Below are positions 1 to 11,175 of a stretch of 64,000 bases of DNA, piece after piece. The notes below the pieces were generated by a model that worked only from the letters and a program-made list of their open reading frames with translations, was not told where the DNA came from and made no database searches. The translations under genes and the position numbers were made by a program. The stretch is taken from positions 124,001 through 188,000 of the forward strand of contig JADQAV010000044.1 of NCBI GenBank assembly GCA_019775845.1, written 5' to 3'. The DNA comes from Myrmaecium sp. VS I D KN 1 (lineage: Eukaryota; Ascomycota; Dothideomycetes; Valsariales; Valsariaceae). How positions within the stretch are numbered: the first letter of the stretch is position 1; every line of letters starts with the position of its first letter.

Positions 1-3000
1 CAGAAAGAGCTTACCCAGTGTTTCAAACGAAGGGATGGAGACGATCAAAGGAGAGGGGAGAACGTGCCAGGAAAGGTCCAGGTCCGTGATCAGTTACTTA
101 TACTGATGAGCCTTTCTATATGCCTCGCTGCAACCCGCACTGCATTGGAAAGCCGCGTGGATGCACGAACATGTCATGTCCTCACGAATATCGAGCTCAT
201 GGCACGGCGAAGGGCCTGCAGTTCAGTGGTCAGTCATCCAGTGTTTCTTCGGAATGCTGATGGAGCCTTCTCCTGTGAATTTTTTGTATGGTGGCCGTGA
301 TCGGCACGGTTGTACGGAGCTCTATAGCACAGCACAGCACAGCAGACACTGGCGGTGGCTGGCCTGAGTGAACGACCAGTTCCGACATCTCCTTTAGTCC
401 AGATGCATCTGCCGTCACACACCTCCACCGAAGGAACAAAGCAGCGGCCAACAAAACAAGCTGGAAACAAGGGGCTGGAAGGGGCAAGATTCCCTGCTCT
501 TGGTACGGAAGAGCTGCTGTGTCGCCTGCGGCCTAATGCATGCTCCATCTCGCTTGCGCTGAAATATTGGCAACCACTTGCCCCTCCTTGGAAGCTCTGT
601 ATTGCACTACAGCCAGGCACATATCCGCAGCCTTGGGGTTGATGTGCAAGCAGGGATCGACTCGTGAGATGAGGCTGCCCACTCTCAGGCAGGGCGACAC
701 CAGACGGAGGCGGGATGGCTTCGGCAACGTCCGGGACAACGCTCCCCTTCACCCGTCGTTGGCGATCGATTGTCTGTACCACCCCCTCTCCGTATTGTTG
801 AAACGATTGTCCATCATGCATGATGGTGAGTCGGGCACCCATTCGCCGCACGACAGGTCAGGTCATGCCTCGTGCCGATTCAGGACCCTGGCAATTCCAA
901 CCTCTTGATATATGCATTTATCAATATTCACAGCCTTCAAGTTGCGTTTTCTCGGCGCGCTTTTGCCATAGCCTTGGTCTCCACCACCTGCGTGTCTTCC
1001 TGCAGTCGACATGTCAGCAACATCACCACGACGAGGGATGAGAACGTTGTTTCCGTCTCCATCAAAGGGTGGATCGGTTAACGACTTGTACCTCACAGCT
1101 CGAGATCACAGTGGGTTATTCTGCCGTAAGTGGCTGGGACGTGGTATATTACTCCGGTTTTTCGCGACCTCACGAGGTTGTAGAATCGATATAGCAGCTC
1201 GTGGTCGCTGAAAAGGCTTATCAAGTTAGTAATGCCTCATGTGTGAGAACGTGTACACGTACCACCCTGCCGCTGCGGTGTCCCGTAGACGGGCATGAGA
1301 CGTTGCCCTGTGTGGGGAAGATTGAACGCGCAATCGGGTTATCGAGCTGCTTGAGATGTTCCGATGAAGGCCTGCCTGCCACTTGGCGCAAACACCGTAC
1401 GGGCACGTACAGGACGAATAGAAGTGTCCAAACTGTAGACGATCGAGGAGAAAAGCAATCTCCTCGTATTCTGCAAGACAAGAGTAAAGCGGTGGTGGGG
1501 ATGTTCGGCGTCGAAGGCGGGGTTGTTGGTACTGAGCACAGGTTCCCGGGAACACATTGCGCCATGCATGGACAAGACATGGCATATCCCTGAAGAAGAT
1601 CCTAGGACCCTCTGGCGCTTCAGCAGTGGATCGAGCTGGCGATCAACGACATCGGACGGCGCAGCCCACCCCGCAATTGTTCTTTGAACAATTCGTCTGG
1701 TGGTGACGTCTTGTAGCAAGTTGGACGTAAATAAGTCAAGCTGTTTCTCGATCAGCTCCTTGCGCATTCTGGGGACGGGTTGATAAGTTGAAACTGTCGT
1801 ATATGCGTTCCTGTCTCCCTTATACCTCTTGTTGCATCACGGAGCAGGTTTTCTTGGACAGAAGACTGACGTGGAAAGTACAGTAGGTAGTCACCTTAGT
1901 CCTCAATCCTCGACCTAAGGAATCGGTGTAATGGAGAAGACGACTGCAGGATACCTTCTAATCGCCATGTGGGCGATGTCAAAACAGGAACTTCTTACGG
2001 CGGTAGCCGGCCAGCTCCTAAACGACGCTGTCATTCTCTGCGGCCTGTTGCATCCGACTTGGACTCTGCCTGAAATAACGAAAAGGTATTAGTGAGTAGG
2101 CAGGTTCTTGTAGCGCGGGGTCATGCCTCATGCTGTTGATCCAAGCAATGTTGGAGCGAGGGTAGTGATCGGATCAGACCATCAGGAGCTTGAAGGAGTG
2201 TGTAAAGTTGAGCGTTGTAGTCGCTATGGACGTGGTCATAGGTAGTAGGTTGGCATAGAGGAGAGATGAGGTAGTCTGATACGAGTATAGCAAGAGCCCT
2301 GGAGGCACTTAGAGGTAAGGGAACGTACTAGGTAAGGCAATCACCTACAGCGTTAGCCTAAGGTTGGCTTCAAATCCTAAGGTAAGGTATGCAACACAAA
2401 AAGGCACCTATGGATACGGTAAACGACAGGTACCTTGGGCTTCAATCAGATGCCGATCCGACTATCCCCAACCCAACTAGCAGCTGCCAGCCGCCAGAAC
2501 ACAGGACATAAGTCGAAAAACCATAGGTATTTATTCAGATAACAGTAATCTTATAACTGAGCTTGCCACTTGCATATCCACCCCCTATACCAGCCGTGCA
2601 CTCCACCCCATAGACCACATGTACCATCTCACCCACTATTCTTTCCACAACCAAACGCCGTGATCGTTCTCATCCCTCTCAAAACCAACATTCTCACCTT
2701 CCCCGCCAAGATGCGCAAATCCGAGTCGGAAAGACGTAGATTAGAACCCACAGCTCGCGTACCGTAACGAAAAGGGGGCTTGACAAGAGCTACGGTAAGG
2801 CAGAGAATAGAGTGGTAGTCACATCAACAACAACTGAACGTCAATGGCATCAGAAGCTCCAAGGAGCCCTAGGATGAAAACACACCGTGTTTACCCTGCA
2901 TGCTGAATGTGGTACATGGTGTAGATAGAGCTATGATGGGTGAACGAAGGCACGTAGAGTTGGATTAGGCGATGACCGCTCGTCGCTCTCCTGCGAGGAG

Positions 3001-3351
3001 GCCATGGATGTCTTTGACGAGCGAATCACCTGTTCTAGGGCTAGATTTGAGCAGAAGAACAATCGAGACAGCGGCGAGAAGCGGAGTGATGTAACAGAAA
3101 AAGATGTGGATGTCATGCTAGTCGACTTTACTAGCTAATTGCAAGGTAGTCAGTTCTACGCCTGCTCTTCCCATCTCAACGAGAAGCATGAATGAAATTC
3201 TTCCTCCATCAGCATGCACCATCAATCCCACAGACGACCAAGCAGCAAAAGCACAAAGCACCGGTCCTTTCCATCGCCATCGCTTCAACAACCCAGCGCA
3301 CGCCACCTCACACCCAGGAAAGAATATCATGCTCAGTGCTCCCTCAGACCT
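1..3351. other. Gene-poor left edge
   Basis: No reading frame here has a recognisable domain, and none can be extended by plausible splicing. The longest ATG frame (minus, 1339-1767, 142 codons) has no recognisable motif and may be chance. Between about 1880 and 2440 the words AGGTA and AGGTAAGG recur on both strands, which is common in ascomycete intergenic DNA. The last part, from about 3120, is probably the 3' flank of the minus-strand gene that ends at 3352. Confidence 0.5.
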
Positions 3352-4091
3352 TCAACCATCCATCACAGCACCCGGCCCATTCTTCTTCCACAATCCCGTA
3401 AACCTCCTCACAACCCCCGCGGCGCCAGGCGTCACCTTCGCCAACCGCAGAATCTCCTTCACCGCATGATCAACAGCAGCACGTACGCTTGCGGCAGCCT
3501 CAAGTAGCGCCGGGTCGCGGGCGTCTGGCGGACCGGCGCTGACCAGCTTTTCGACGGCGCCGAGGACTGCGAGGGAGGGGAGGTGGTTAGTTGTGGTTTT
3601 GCGAGGAAGGAGGGGATGGGGAGGAGGGCTTACTGTTGTAAGGCTTCCGCACGAGCAGGTAGACTCCGGCGTAGAAGGGGCTGGTTTGGTAAGTGGCTTC
3701 GAAGGTGTGCGCGGCGAGGATGGCCTGTGGTTTGATTTGTTAATGGTTTCTTCCTCTTCTCTTCTTTTTGAGTGGAATGGCGGGATGGTGAGGGAAAGGG
3801 CTTCATCTGCTGTGCTTTGCGTCGTTCTGCGTTGCTTACCTCCAACACCTCGACCGGACGCTGGTAACTGGGCGGCGGCCGTTCAAGGAGAGCGTTATTC
3901 TTGCGTGGACGGATCGAGATCGCCGCTTCTTCATCCTCCTCCCTTCTGTGTCTCCGCAAAATGGGTTGCTGCGGCGGTGGCTGCAGATGTTGCAGAGGTT
4001 GCAGAGGCTGCAGAGGCTGCAGAGGCTGCAGAGGCTGCTGCTGCTGCAGAGGCTGCTGCTGCTGCAGAAGATGAGGGTAGGTGACGAACAT
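3352..4091 (-). CDS. Small Gln/Leu/Pro-rich protein, unknown function
   Basis: Three exons join in frame: 4091-3840, 3724-3634 and 3566-3352, with donors GTAAGC in both introns and acceptors CACAG and CGCAG. The product is 185 residues. Residues 8-45 are a run of Gln, Leu and Pro (units like QQQQPL and QPL) encoded by an imperfect GCAGAG/CTG repeat. After a basic stretch, exons 2 and 3 encode a regular, alanine-rich, probably helical C-terminal half (AAHTFEATYQTSPFYAGVYL, then GAVEKLVSAGPPDARDPALL). Clean intron phases and the sharp change from low complexity to a globular-looking tail argue for a real gene. I do not recognise the family. No signal peptide or membrane segment is evident. The repeat makes the N-terminal length likely to vary between strains. 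Confidence 0.65.
3989..4070. repeat. Coding GCAGAG/CTG tandem repeat
   Basis: Imperfect GCAGAGGCT and GCTGCTGCT units, about 80 bases, lie inside exon 1 of the minus-strand gene at 3352-4091 and encode its Gln/Leu/Pro-rich segment. Purity is high enough for slippage to be expected. Confidence 0.8.
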
Positions 4092-4928
4092 TGCTGCGAT
4101 GACTGCGTCTGCGTGGAATTGAGAGTGTAGGTGTGTTGACTGAGTTGACGCGTTGAGATCGTCTGCAGTGTGGTAGAGAGGGAGAGGTGCAGATGGAAAA
4201 GGGGTGTGGTGGAGAGAAGGTGGTTTTGACTGTGTTCTGCGAGTGAGAGTGGTGACGAACGGTCGAGGGCTAAGCTGGGCCGCTGCGTCGTCGGGTTAGC
4301 ATGTGACGGAACGATGGCAGCGTTTCCGTGCAAGATGATCGGACGGACGGCTTGACAATAGCTCAATGCTTGAAATGATTAATAGCCGTCACCTTCAAGG
4401 TGCTATTGTTCGGTGTAACGTCGTCGAGTACAGATCGAAGTGACTATAACCAACGATGCGAGCGGCAATAGTCACCTGTGAACCCCACTGATGTGGAGCA
4501 CGGCGGATTAACGAAAAGGGAGGCGAGAGAGGAAAATGAGCGCAAGGAAAACAAATGACCTCTGGAAAAATCGGATACTCTTTGTAGTATAAGATAGATG
4601 ATGTTACAACAGACACGAACCTAGGAGAGGGTTGGTAAGAAGAGATAATCAGGATAAGTACAACCAAACATAAACAAGACTCATGAGAAAAAGACAAAGC
4701 AACGATCAAGAAAAGAAGGAGAAGAACTTAACAACCAAGCTGTAAAGCAAAAGTCGAAGGGAGAAAGGAGAAAAGTTACAACACACGAACCGTGTACACG
4801 GAGCAAACCACGAGACAAAAAGAAAGAAAGAGAGAGAGAAAGATACAGATAAGTCCACCTCAGATGCTTTTAGTTCTTTGGCAATCACCTTTTTTATCCA
4901 TTGAGACACAAAACTCAGACATCAGCCA

Positions 4929-6211
4929 TCATCCCCTCAACGCCCTTTCCGCCTGCTGCCTCGTATCCGGATTCTCGTCTGCGGCGCCGATCTGACCCAC
5001 AAATCCGTTCTCCAGCACGTCGATCAAATCGTCCAGCCTGGCACAGACGAGAAAGAGGTATTAGCAACAACAAGAAAAAAGAAAAGACTATAACAAAACT
5101 CACCGCCTCACAACCAAATCAGTATGCTCATGCTCCGCTAGATGCGCATTGACCTCGTTAACGAGCAGGACAGTCGCGGCACCGGCCCGGTACCCCGCCG
5201 TCATGTCGTCGATCGAGTCGCCCACCATGATCAGCTGGGCCGGGTCGAGCGACCAGGAGGCGGCGATGTGGAGGATGCCGGCCGGGTCCGGCTTCGGCGG
5301 CCGGAACTCCCGCGTCACGATCGGGTGGAAGGTGTGCGAGGCCAGGAAGGTGGTTAGGAGGTGGTTAACGGGCGTGCTAACACCATGTCATCAGTACGGG
5401 TCGCGTCCCAGAAATGGTAGATGGGATGTGGACGCGACGCGGGGGCTGGTCACTCACTCGAAGTTCCTCGTGCAAATCCCCTTCCGCACACCGCGCGAGT
5501 CCAGGTACTCCATCAGCTCGACCAGACCGGCTTGCGGCTTCTGGACTGCCATCGCGGCGCGCTCGATTGCTTTGATCTTCTCGAAAGCGGCCTCTTGCTC
5601 CTCGGAGGGGAGGCTGTAGATGTGGTCGAGGATGTCGACGGACTTGTCGATGCCGAGGGCAGCTCTGGAAAAAGGGTAAGTGATGTGAGGTGGAAGTGGA
5701 AGTGGAAGTGGAAGTGGAAGTGAAGAAGATGCTACAGCAGAGAAATGGGCTGGACAGGACAGAACTACCTCATCTCCTTGAACATGTAGTTTTGAGGTTC
5801 ACCTTGTGAGAAGGTGAGATACACAGATCAGCAAAAGAAATCCTCGAACCAAAAGAGAAATAAAAACAAAACAAAACAAAACGAGAGATATAACTCCTAA
5901 CATCGACACTAAGATAAAAGAAAGGAAGAAAAAAGAGAAGACATACACAACGTCCCATCAACATCAAACACCACGCCCTTCAGCTCCGGCAACTCCTCCC
6001 CTCCACGCGCCTTCATCGGATTCAACGGCGCGAACCGCCTCGGCCTATCGGAGCGACGAGCTTCCGCCATGGTGGAATAGGAACTATAGAAACACGCCCT
6101 TTTTGCGGCAGGAATAAGGAAGGACTTTCGTGATATGAAGGATTGGGTGGCGATTCGTAGTGGAAGGAAGGGGGTGAACAGCAAATGTTTTGTGTGCGAG
6201 GTCAAGTGCAT
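4929..6211 (-). CDS. HAD-superfamily hydrolase, possible mitochondrial long form
   Basis: Five exons: 6211-5947, 5802-5769, 5664-5458, 5376-5104 and 5037-4929. The product is 295 residues from the upstream ATG, or 248 from an internal ATG at 6070. All four haloacid-dehalogenase motifs are present: motif I FDVDGTLC split by intron 1, motif II CTRNF, motif III Lys in RPPKPDPAG, and motif IV GDSIDDMTAG. The family removes phosphate from small metabolites using the first Asp as nucleophile; the substrate here is unknown. The extra 47 residues of the long form are rich in Arg, Ser and hydrophobics with no acid (RIATQSFISRKSFLIPAAKR), like a mitochondrial presequence. Without it the protein would be cytosolic. 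Intron 2 carries a GGAAGT repeat. The next gene upstream (AIM24-like) lies on the same strand about 450 bases away. Confidence 0.88.
5696..5722. repeat. GGAAGT tandem repeat in an intron
   Basis: About five copies of GGAAGT lie in intron 2 of the HAD hydrolase gene, close to the acceptor of exon 3. On the coding strand the repeat is pyrimidine-rich (ACTTCC). Confidence 0.85.
5948..6070 (-). other. Alternative short-form start of HAD hydrolase
   Basis: The ATG at 6070 starts MAEARRSDRPRRFAPLNPMK, directly before the HAD fold. The region upstream to 6211 is the presequence-like extension. Use of either start would give mitochondrial or cytosolic protein. Confidence 0.4.
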
Positions 6212-6663
6212 GGAGAAAAGGGAGTTGGAAAGGTGAGGTTGGATAAAGTGGGGGGCAGTGATGTTGTTGAAGTGGGGGAGGGGCTCGTCGGGAGTACTTC
6301 GGTGGTGGGGTATGCGGAACCAAGGCTGTCTCTAACTTCTGGGTGGTGTTTTGAGCTGCAAAAAAGCAGTGTATAGTTTTTTCCCTTTAACGACGATAGG
6401 TTTTCGATGCTAGAATCTTGCCAGAGCGAGTTGAGCTGTACCAGCCTTTCTATCAGTGTTCATCAATCCGCAAGACGGAATAATTTAAAAGCTAGTCGAG
6501 CGAAGAGGAAAGTATAATAATGGAGCCATACTGCAGATATCGTCAGAGCATATAAGGCAAAAGGAAAAAGAAAAGGGTAAGAACATCCCAAAAGCGCTCC
6601 CAAAACTCCGACCTTATCCACATCAACCCCGGTACAAAATCAAACCACCGATTCCAACCCTCT

Positions 6664-8081
6664 TTACACCGCCCCCGGCGCGTGCGCCGCCAGCCACTGC
6701 GCGAATGCGATTGGGTTGCGGGTCTGGAGGTAGACGGTGCCGGGTCCTGGGTAGTGATTGAGAGATCAGCATATTTTTTCCTCTGACCAAACTCCATGTT
6801 CGGTGATGATCGCGCATATAGAGCGTCGTCTCCCTCTTCGGGGCAGGGTACGTGTGTGGGAGAAAGAGAAAGCAGCAAAGAAAAGAATGGACATACCAGT
6901 AAACTTACACACCAACCCCTCCCCACTCGCCATATTGCTCAGCAATCCCCCACTCGCCACCCGCTCCAGCACGTACTTACAATTCCACGCGACCAAATGG
7001 CCATTATCCACAATATACTTCTCGCCCTCCACCAAATCCTTCCGCACAATCGCACCCAAGCTCGTGATCCACAGGATGCCGGTGCCCGAGATGCGATACA
7101 CAAACAGACCTTCACCGCTAAACATCGCCTTGCCCAAGCCCTGGCTCTTATACTCCTTCACCACGCCCTGGGTGGCCGCCAGGAACGCGTCCTTGCCCAC
7201 GCTCCACGCCTCCCCGGCCGCGGCCGTCAGCCGGATCGAGGTGACGTCGCCCAGCGCCGCCGGCGCCAGCAGCAGCTCCCCGGGCCCCGTGAACGTCGAC
7301 GTCGACAGCTCCCCGCCCGCGATCAGCTTCTTCATGCTGAACTTGACCGCCCCCTTCAGTGTGATCGTGGGGGACATGGCGATCATGGCGCCTGGGAATC
7401 CAGAGCAAAAATTAAGTCAGTCAAAACCCTCCTTTGTAAATCACCCCTTCCTCTCCCCCAAAGCACACTCACCCGGCTTCGCCACAATCGGACACCCCAT
7501 CGCCAACTGCACCGTCAAGATCGTATTCGTATCCCGATGGCTGACCCGGTAGCTCCCGCCGTTGAACGTGCCCACATCATCCTGGAGCAGCGCGCCCGCG
7601 CCCACAAACTGCTGCTGCTGGACGGGCGACGGACCGGGACTGCCGGCGTACCCTGGCGACTGCGATGGCGGCTGCGCGTAGGAGAGCGAGGCGCGGTGCT
7701 CGGCGTAGGCGGGCTGCTGTTGCTGGTATGGTGGTTGCTGTTGCGGGGATTGGGGCTGGGTGGTGCTGGGTGGTGGGGGGTAATGCTGGTTCTGCGGCGG
7801 AGGCGGGTATTGCTGCGGTGGGGGAGAGAAGTGATGCTGTGGTTGATCTGAGATCCCGTGCGTTAGCCTTGAGTAGGCAGACGAGACTTTATTGAAGCCT
7901 GGTGTGAGGAAAGTGAGGGGGCATGCGGACCTCCTCCTGGGTATCCCTGTTTTTCCGGCGGAGCTGGTGGACAAAGTGTGAGCTCATGTTTCGCAGCCTA
8001 CGGCTTCTTTTGCGATGGCGGCTTACGTGGATAGTACTGCCCTCCTGGCGGAGGCGGCGGGCTGGCTTGGTATCCCGACAT
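6664..8081 (-). CDS. AIM24 (DUF124) domain protein with Pro/Gln-rich N terminus
   Basis: Five exons: 8081-8027, 7963-7931, 7847-7473, 7391-6897 and 6746-6664, all introns in phase 1, giving 346 residues. The first 100 or so residues are Pro, Gln and Tyr-rich ([28 protein letters not shown]). The rest is an AIM24/TRAP-like beta domain: [68 protein letters not shown] and the end [20 protein letters not shown]. Yeast Aim24 is mitochondrial. This protein starts [10 protein letters not shown] and has no presequence, so it may belong to the cytosolic proline-rich branch of the family; molecular function is not established. Exon 2 is only 33 bases and its donor (GTCCGC) is weak, so it may be skipped. 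Confidence 0.87.
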
Positions 8082-9462
8082 TGTCCTCGTCCTCGTATGC
8101 GAGCTAGAAAGCTAGGTAGAGCTAGATAGGTTCACGAACTCGGGACGTGTATTCGATCCGATGACAGGGCCGCGGGGGAAGCGCTGAATCGCGCGCGGCG
8201 AGGGAGATTTACGAGCTTGCGAAAGCCGAAAAAGAAGCTGAAGAAGAAGCCCAAGAAGTAGAAGAAAGAGATCAAAGGAAGAGAAGATTGCACAAGCCGC
8301 CTGCTGTCAGAAATCAGAAACCAGAAGCCACAGAGCGGGGGTGGTGAGCGGGCGTTTATCAGTCCAGTCCAGTCCGGTCCAGTCCAGTCCCGCAGAGCAT
8401 ATATAAAAAGAAAAAGAGCTGAGCTGAGCTCGCTCGCTCGCGCGCGCAGCCGCCCAAACCCCTCCACGACCACGCGGCGCCGAGCAAAGGGACAGGAAAA
8501 CGGGAACGGCAGGATGCTGGGGAAATTTGACTGATGGTGGTGGTGGTGGGGGCGGGTGGCCTGGCGGGCGGTTACAGCCCTGCGGTGGATGGATAGATGG
8601 AATAGACGGGGGTTTGGCACCGCGGGCACAAACGGAAAGGGGAGCAGGGAGCGGTGTTCTGTAGAGATCTCTCGATCAGGATATTGGATTGAGGAAGTGT
8701 TTACATATAACTGCGGAGAGAGGATATGTACAAACATACACAGGCGAGGAGCAGCAGCAGCAGCATGGAACAGGAGGAGCAGGAGGAACGCGGCTGCATG
8801 CATGCATGCCCGGAGATGCGGGGCTGCCCGGTGGAGAGAGAGGAGTGGAGGCAGGTTCAGCGTCAAGGAGGCTGATTGGTTGCGTGGTTGGGTGACGGTC
8901 AGGCCCGAGCGGCGGGGACACTCGCTAATGGATAGGAGTAATTCTCAGGCACATCGGAGTTCACAGCGTCGAGTTGTCATCCTGCCAGTCGTGCTTTTCT
9001 ATCGTAGTATCTGATGGGTAAGTATACAGATAGCCAGACTGAGAACGCGTGCGTGTATGCGGAATAGACTGTATTCGTCCTCACTATACAAGGGTACATT
9101 CTATCCATGTATCCGCCAGGTACCAATCTTTTTTCGTGCCGTCCTCATGAAAGAAAAAGGCCCCCCACACCACATCGTCACCATGTCATCCCCCACATCA
9201 AAAGGAAATGATCCTCTCTCATCAGACATCTCTCTGCAGAAGGCGGTGCCTCCCCGCCCCATGTCCCATGTGCCATTTCAATGTGCCATACAGACAACCA
9301 GCAGCAGTGGTGCAGCACTGGAGCAGTGAAAATGCCATCATCAACAACTGAATACCCCCTCCCCTCACGCCCAGATGCCGACATGAAATGTGCCTTGGAA
9401 GGAGAGAAAGACAGCGACAACGCAAAGACAAGAAAACGTGATCGTGTAAAAAGGGGGTATGC
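8082..9462. other. Intergenic: AIM24 upstream and eIF2-beta 3' flank
   Basis: No supported gene. The half next to 8082 is probably the promoter and leader of the AIM24-domain gene. It contains AGTCC repeats (8361-8391), alternating GC/CT runs, a CATGCATGCATGC block near 8799 and GCA runs near 8750. The part from about 9100 is the probable 3' untranslated region of eIF2-beta. Long frames on both strands come from compositional bias. Confidence 0.6.
8361..8391. repeat. AGTCC pentanucleotide repeat
   Basis: Six near-perfect CAGTC/AGTCC units (one reads GGTCC) lie about 280 bases upstream of the AIM24-domain gene, next to a run of GAGCT and GCTCG words. Confidence 0.8.
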
Positions 9463-10750
9463 TTAAGCCTGCTGCCTCTTTCTCTTGCCGACCTGGGCAG
9501 AGAAACCGGTCTTGATCGCTGAGACGGACCGACGCGAACCGCAGCTGTTGCAGGTGACGAAGTACAGACGGTTCTCACCCTTGGACAGCTCGGTGTCGGG
9601 GGACCGACAGGTCTTGCAGGTGACGTACTCGACAATGTATCTTCTCAGGACGTCTGGAGAGCAATGTTAGTGGACAAAGCTCGTCCTGGGACATGGGGGG
9701 AACATACTCTCGATCTGCTTCTGCTGGAAACGACCCTTGATGACCAGACGTCTGCTACCGTCGACGGAACCGCTGGTACCCAATTCGGCAAACAAGAACT
9801 GCGTGACGTGCTCGTCCGTTCGCTTCATACGCTTGCAGATCTCGGCGATGTTGGCGAAGATGGTCTTCTTGTTGCCTTCACGCAGACACTGGGGAGGCGG
9901 GATCTTGTAGCTCTTGGAGCCGCTGGTGGCGAGGTCGGGGTGCTGCGAGTGGAGCAGGTGGAAGAAGCGGTCGAGAAGGAGCTTGTACGAGATGGGGGCG
10001 GTGGCGTCATGTGCCCAGATGCCGGTGCCCTTCTCCATGTCGCCCTCCTGCACAGGCTCCTCGGTGACCTCCTCGGTCTTCTCGGTGGCGCCAGCCTTCG
10101 CGAGCTGAGCCTCGAAGTCGTCGGTGTCCACGGTCTTCGTCTTCTTTTTCTTTTTCTTCTTCAAGCCGGCCAGGTCGAGATCTCCGCCCTCGTCAGCAGC
10201 CGCCTCTTCTCCTTCCTCGCCTTCCTTGGACTTCTTGCTCTTCTTCTTCTTCTTGCCCAGATCCTTGAACATATCCGTGACCTCATCAACCGCCTTGTCG
10301 CCTTCGCCGTCTGTGGTAGCAAGTAGACGTTAGCGCACCGTCCAAGCAGCAAAGGTGGACGCTTGTATTCAAAATCGGCAACGCGGAGGAAGAGGAGAAA
10401 GGCGCTTGCTGACCCATAGCATCCGACGCGGGAGTAGGAGGACTGTCTCCAAAAGACCTACCGGCAGCATGCTTCTCGGCACTGTTCTTCTCGCCCACCG
10501 TCCCGTTCATCTCGATGACCTGGCCGTCGCCGTCGACGACGGTGGTGCCCTCGCTGAAGGCGACGGACTTTCTGGGCTTGCGTTCCGCAACGGGTTGTTG
10601 CTCCTGGGAGGGCGGCAAAGAGATACGTCAGTTTTCGCTCTGTCGCTGAATCGAGTGACGCCCTTCAGCGAAGCTAACGCACAAAGACCTTTCGTCGTGC
10701 GAAGGCGCGCAGGATGCGATGGAACAGGTCAAACTCACGGTATCCGACAT
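9463..10750 (-). CDS. SUI3: Translation initiation factor eIF2, beta subunit
   Basis: Four exons: 10750-10739 (only ATG TCG GAT ACC), 10603-10462, 10310-9708 and 9653-9463; 315 residues. The N-terminal half has lysine blocks ([27 protein letters not shown]), the family's known contacts for eIF5 and eIF2B-epsilon. The core eIF2-beta/eIF5 domain follows ([40 protein letters not shown], then the helix [13 protein letters not shown]). The C terminus is a C2-C2 zinc ribbon, CKTC paired with CNSC. As part of eIF2 it helps deliver initiator Met-tRNA to the 40S ribosome. The minus-strand start is 425 bases from the start of the plus-strand Mim2-like gene. The minute first coding exon is unusual: retention of intron 1 would give a stop within about 40 codons. 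Confidence 0.97.
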
Positions 10751-11175
10751 GGTTGGCAACAAATCTGCAGTGAGAATCGTTGTCGGAGGGTGGATGGGTT
10801 GGTATGTGGGGTGGTCGAGGGACGTTGGACGTTGGCAATTCCGTCGATGTTTGACAATTCGCAATGACTCCCCCGACCGTGGCCACCGACGCCAAGCCCT
10901 CACGCGTTCCCATTGGCTGGGCGGGGCTACCACTTCCACCACCCGTGCCATCATCATCGGGTCCCGTCTGTTCTATGCGGAGGGGTGAAGCTCCGGAAGC
11001 TGTATACCTACCTGAAATTCAATCCAATCCGTGAAGTCGTTTGATCCTCTTCATAACACCCAATCCCCGAAGAGTACCTACATGCGCATCCACACATAAC
11101 CTCTGCGCCACCACGCTCTCCGCATCCATCTCCAAACACCCATACGATTCCCGAATCACCGCAAAGGCACCAACC
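10751..11175. promoter_or_regulatory. Divergent promoter, eIF2-beta / Mim2-like
   Basis: The 425 bases between two divergent start codons must hold both promoters and leaders. A C-rich, purine-poor tract precedes the Mim2-like start. The sequence AATCCAATCCGTG (around 11020) contains two CCAAT-like words. No TATA box stands out. Confidence 0.55.

Noticed and set aside
1339-1767. 142-codon minus-strand frame near the left edge
   Set aside because: No domain or splicing support; the start looks protein-like, but evidence is too weak to call.
6796-7851. 351-codon plus-strand frame over the AIM24-domain gene
   Set aside because: Antisense, Arg/Leu-rich, crosses the introns of the real gene; no domain.
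8132-8866. 244-codon minus-strand frame upstream of the AIM24-domain gene
   Set aside because: Low-complexity Ser/His/Leu composition over microsatellites; more likely promoter and leader.
9664-10326. 220-codon plus-strand frame over eIF2-beta
   Set aside because: Antisense shadow of the well-supported eIF2-beta exon 3; Leu/Val-rich translation with no domain.
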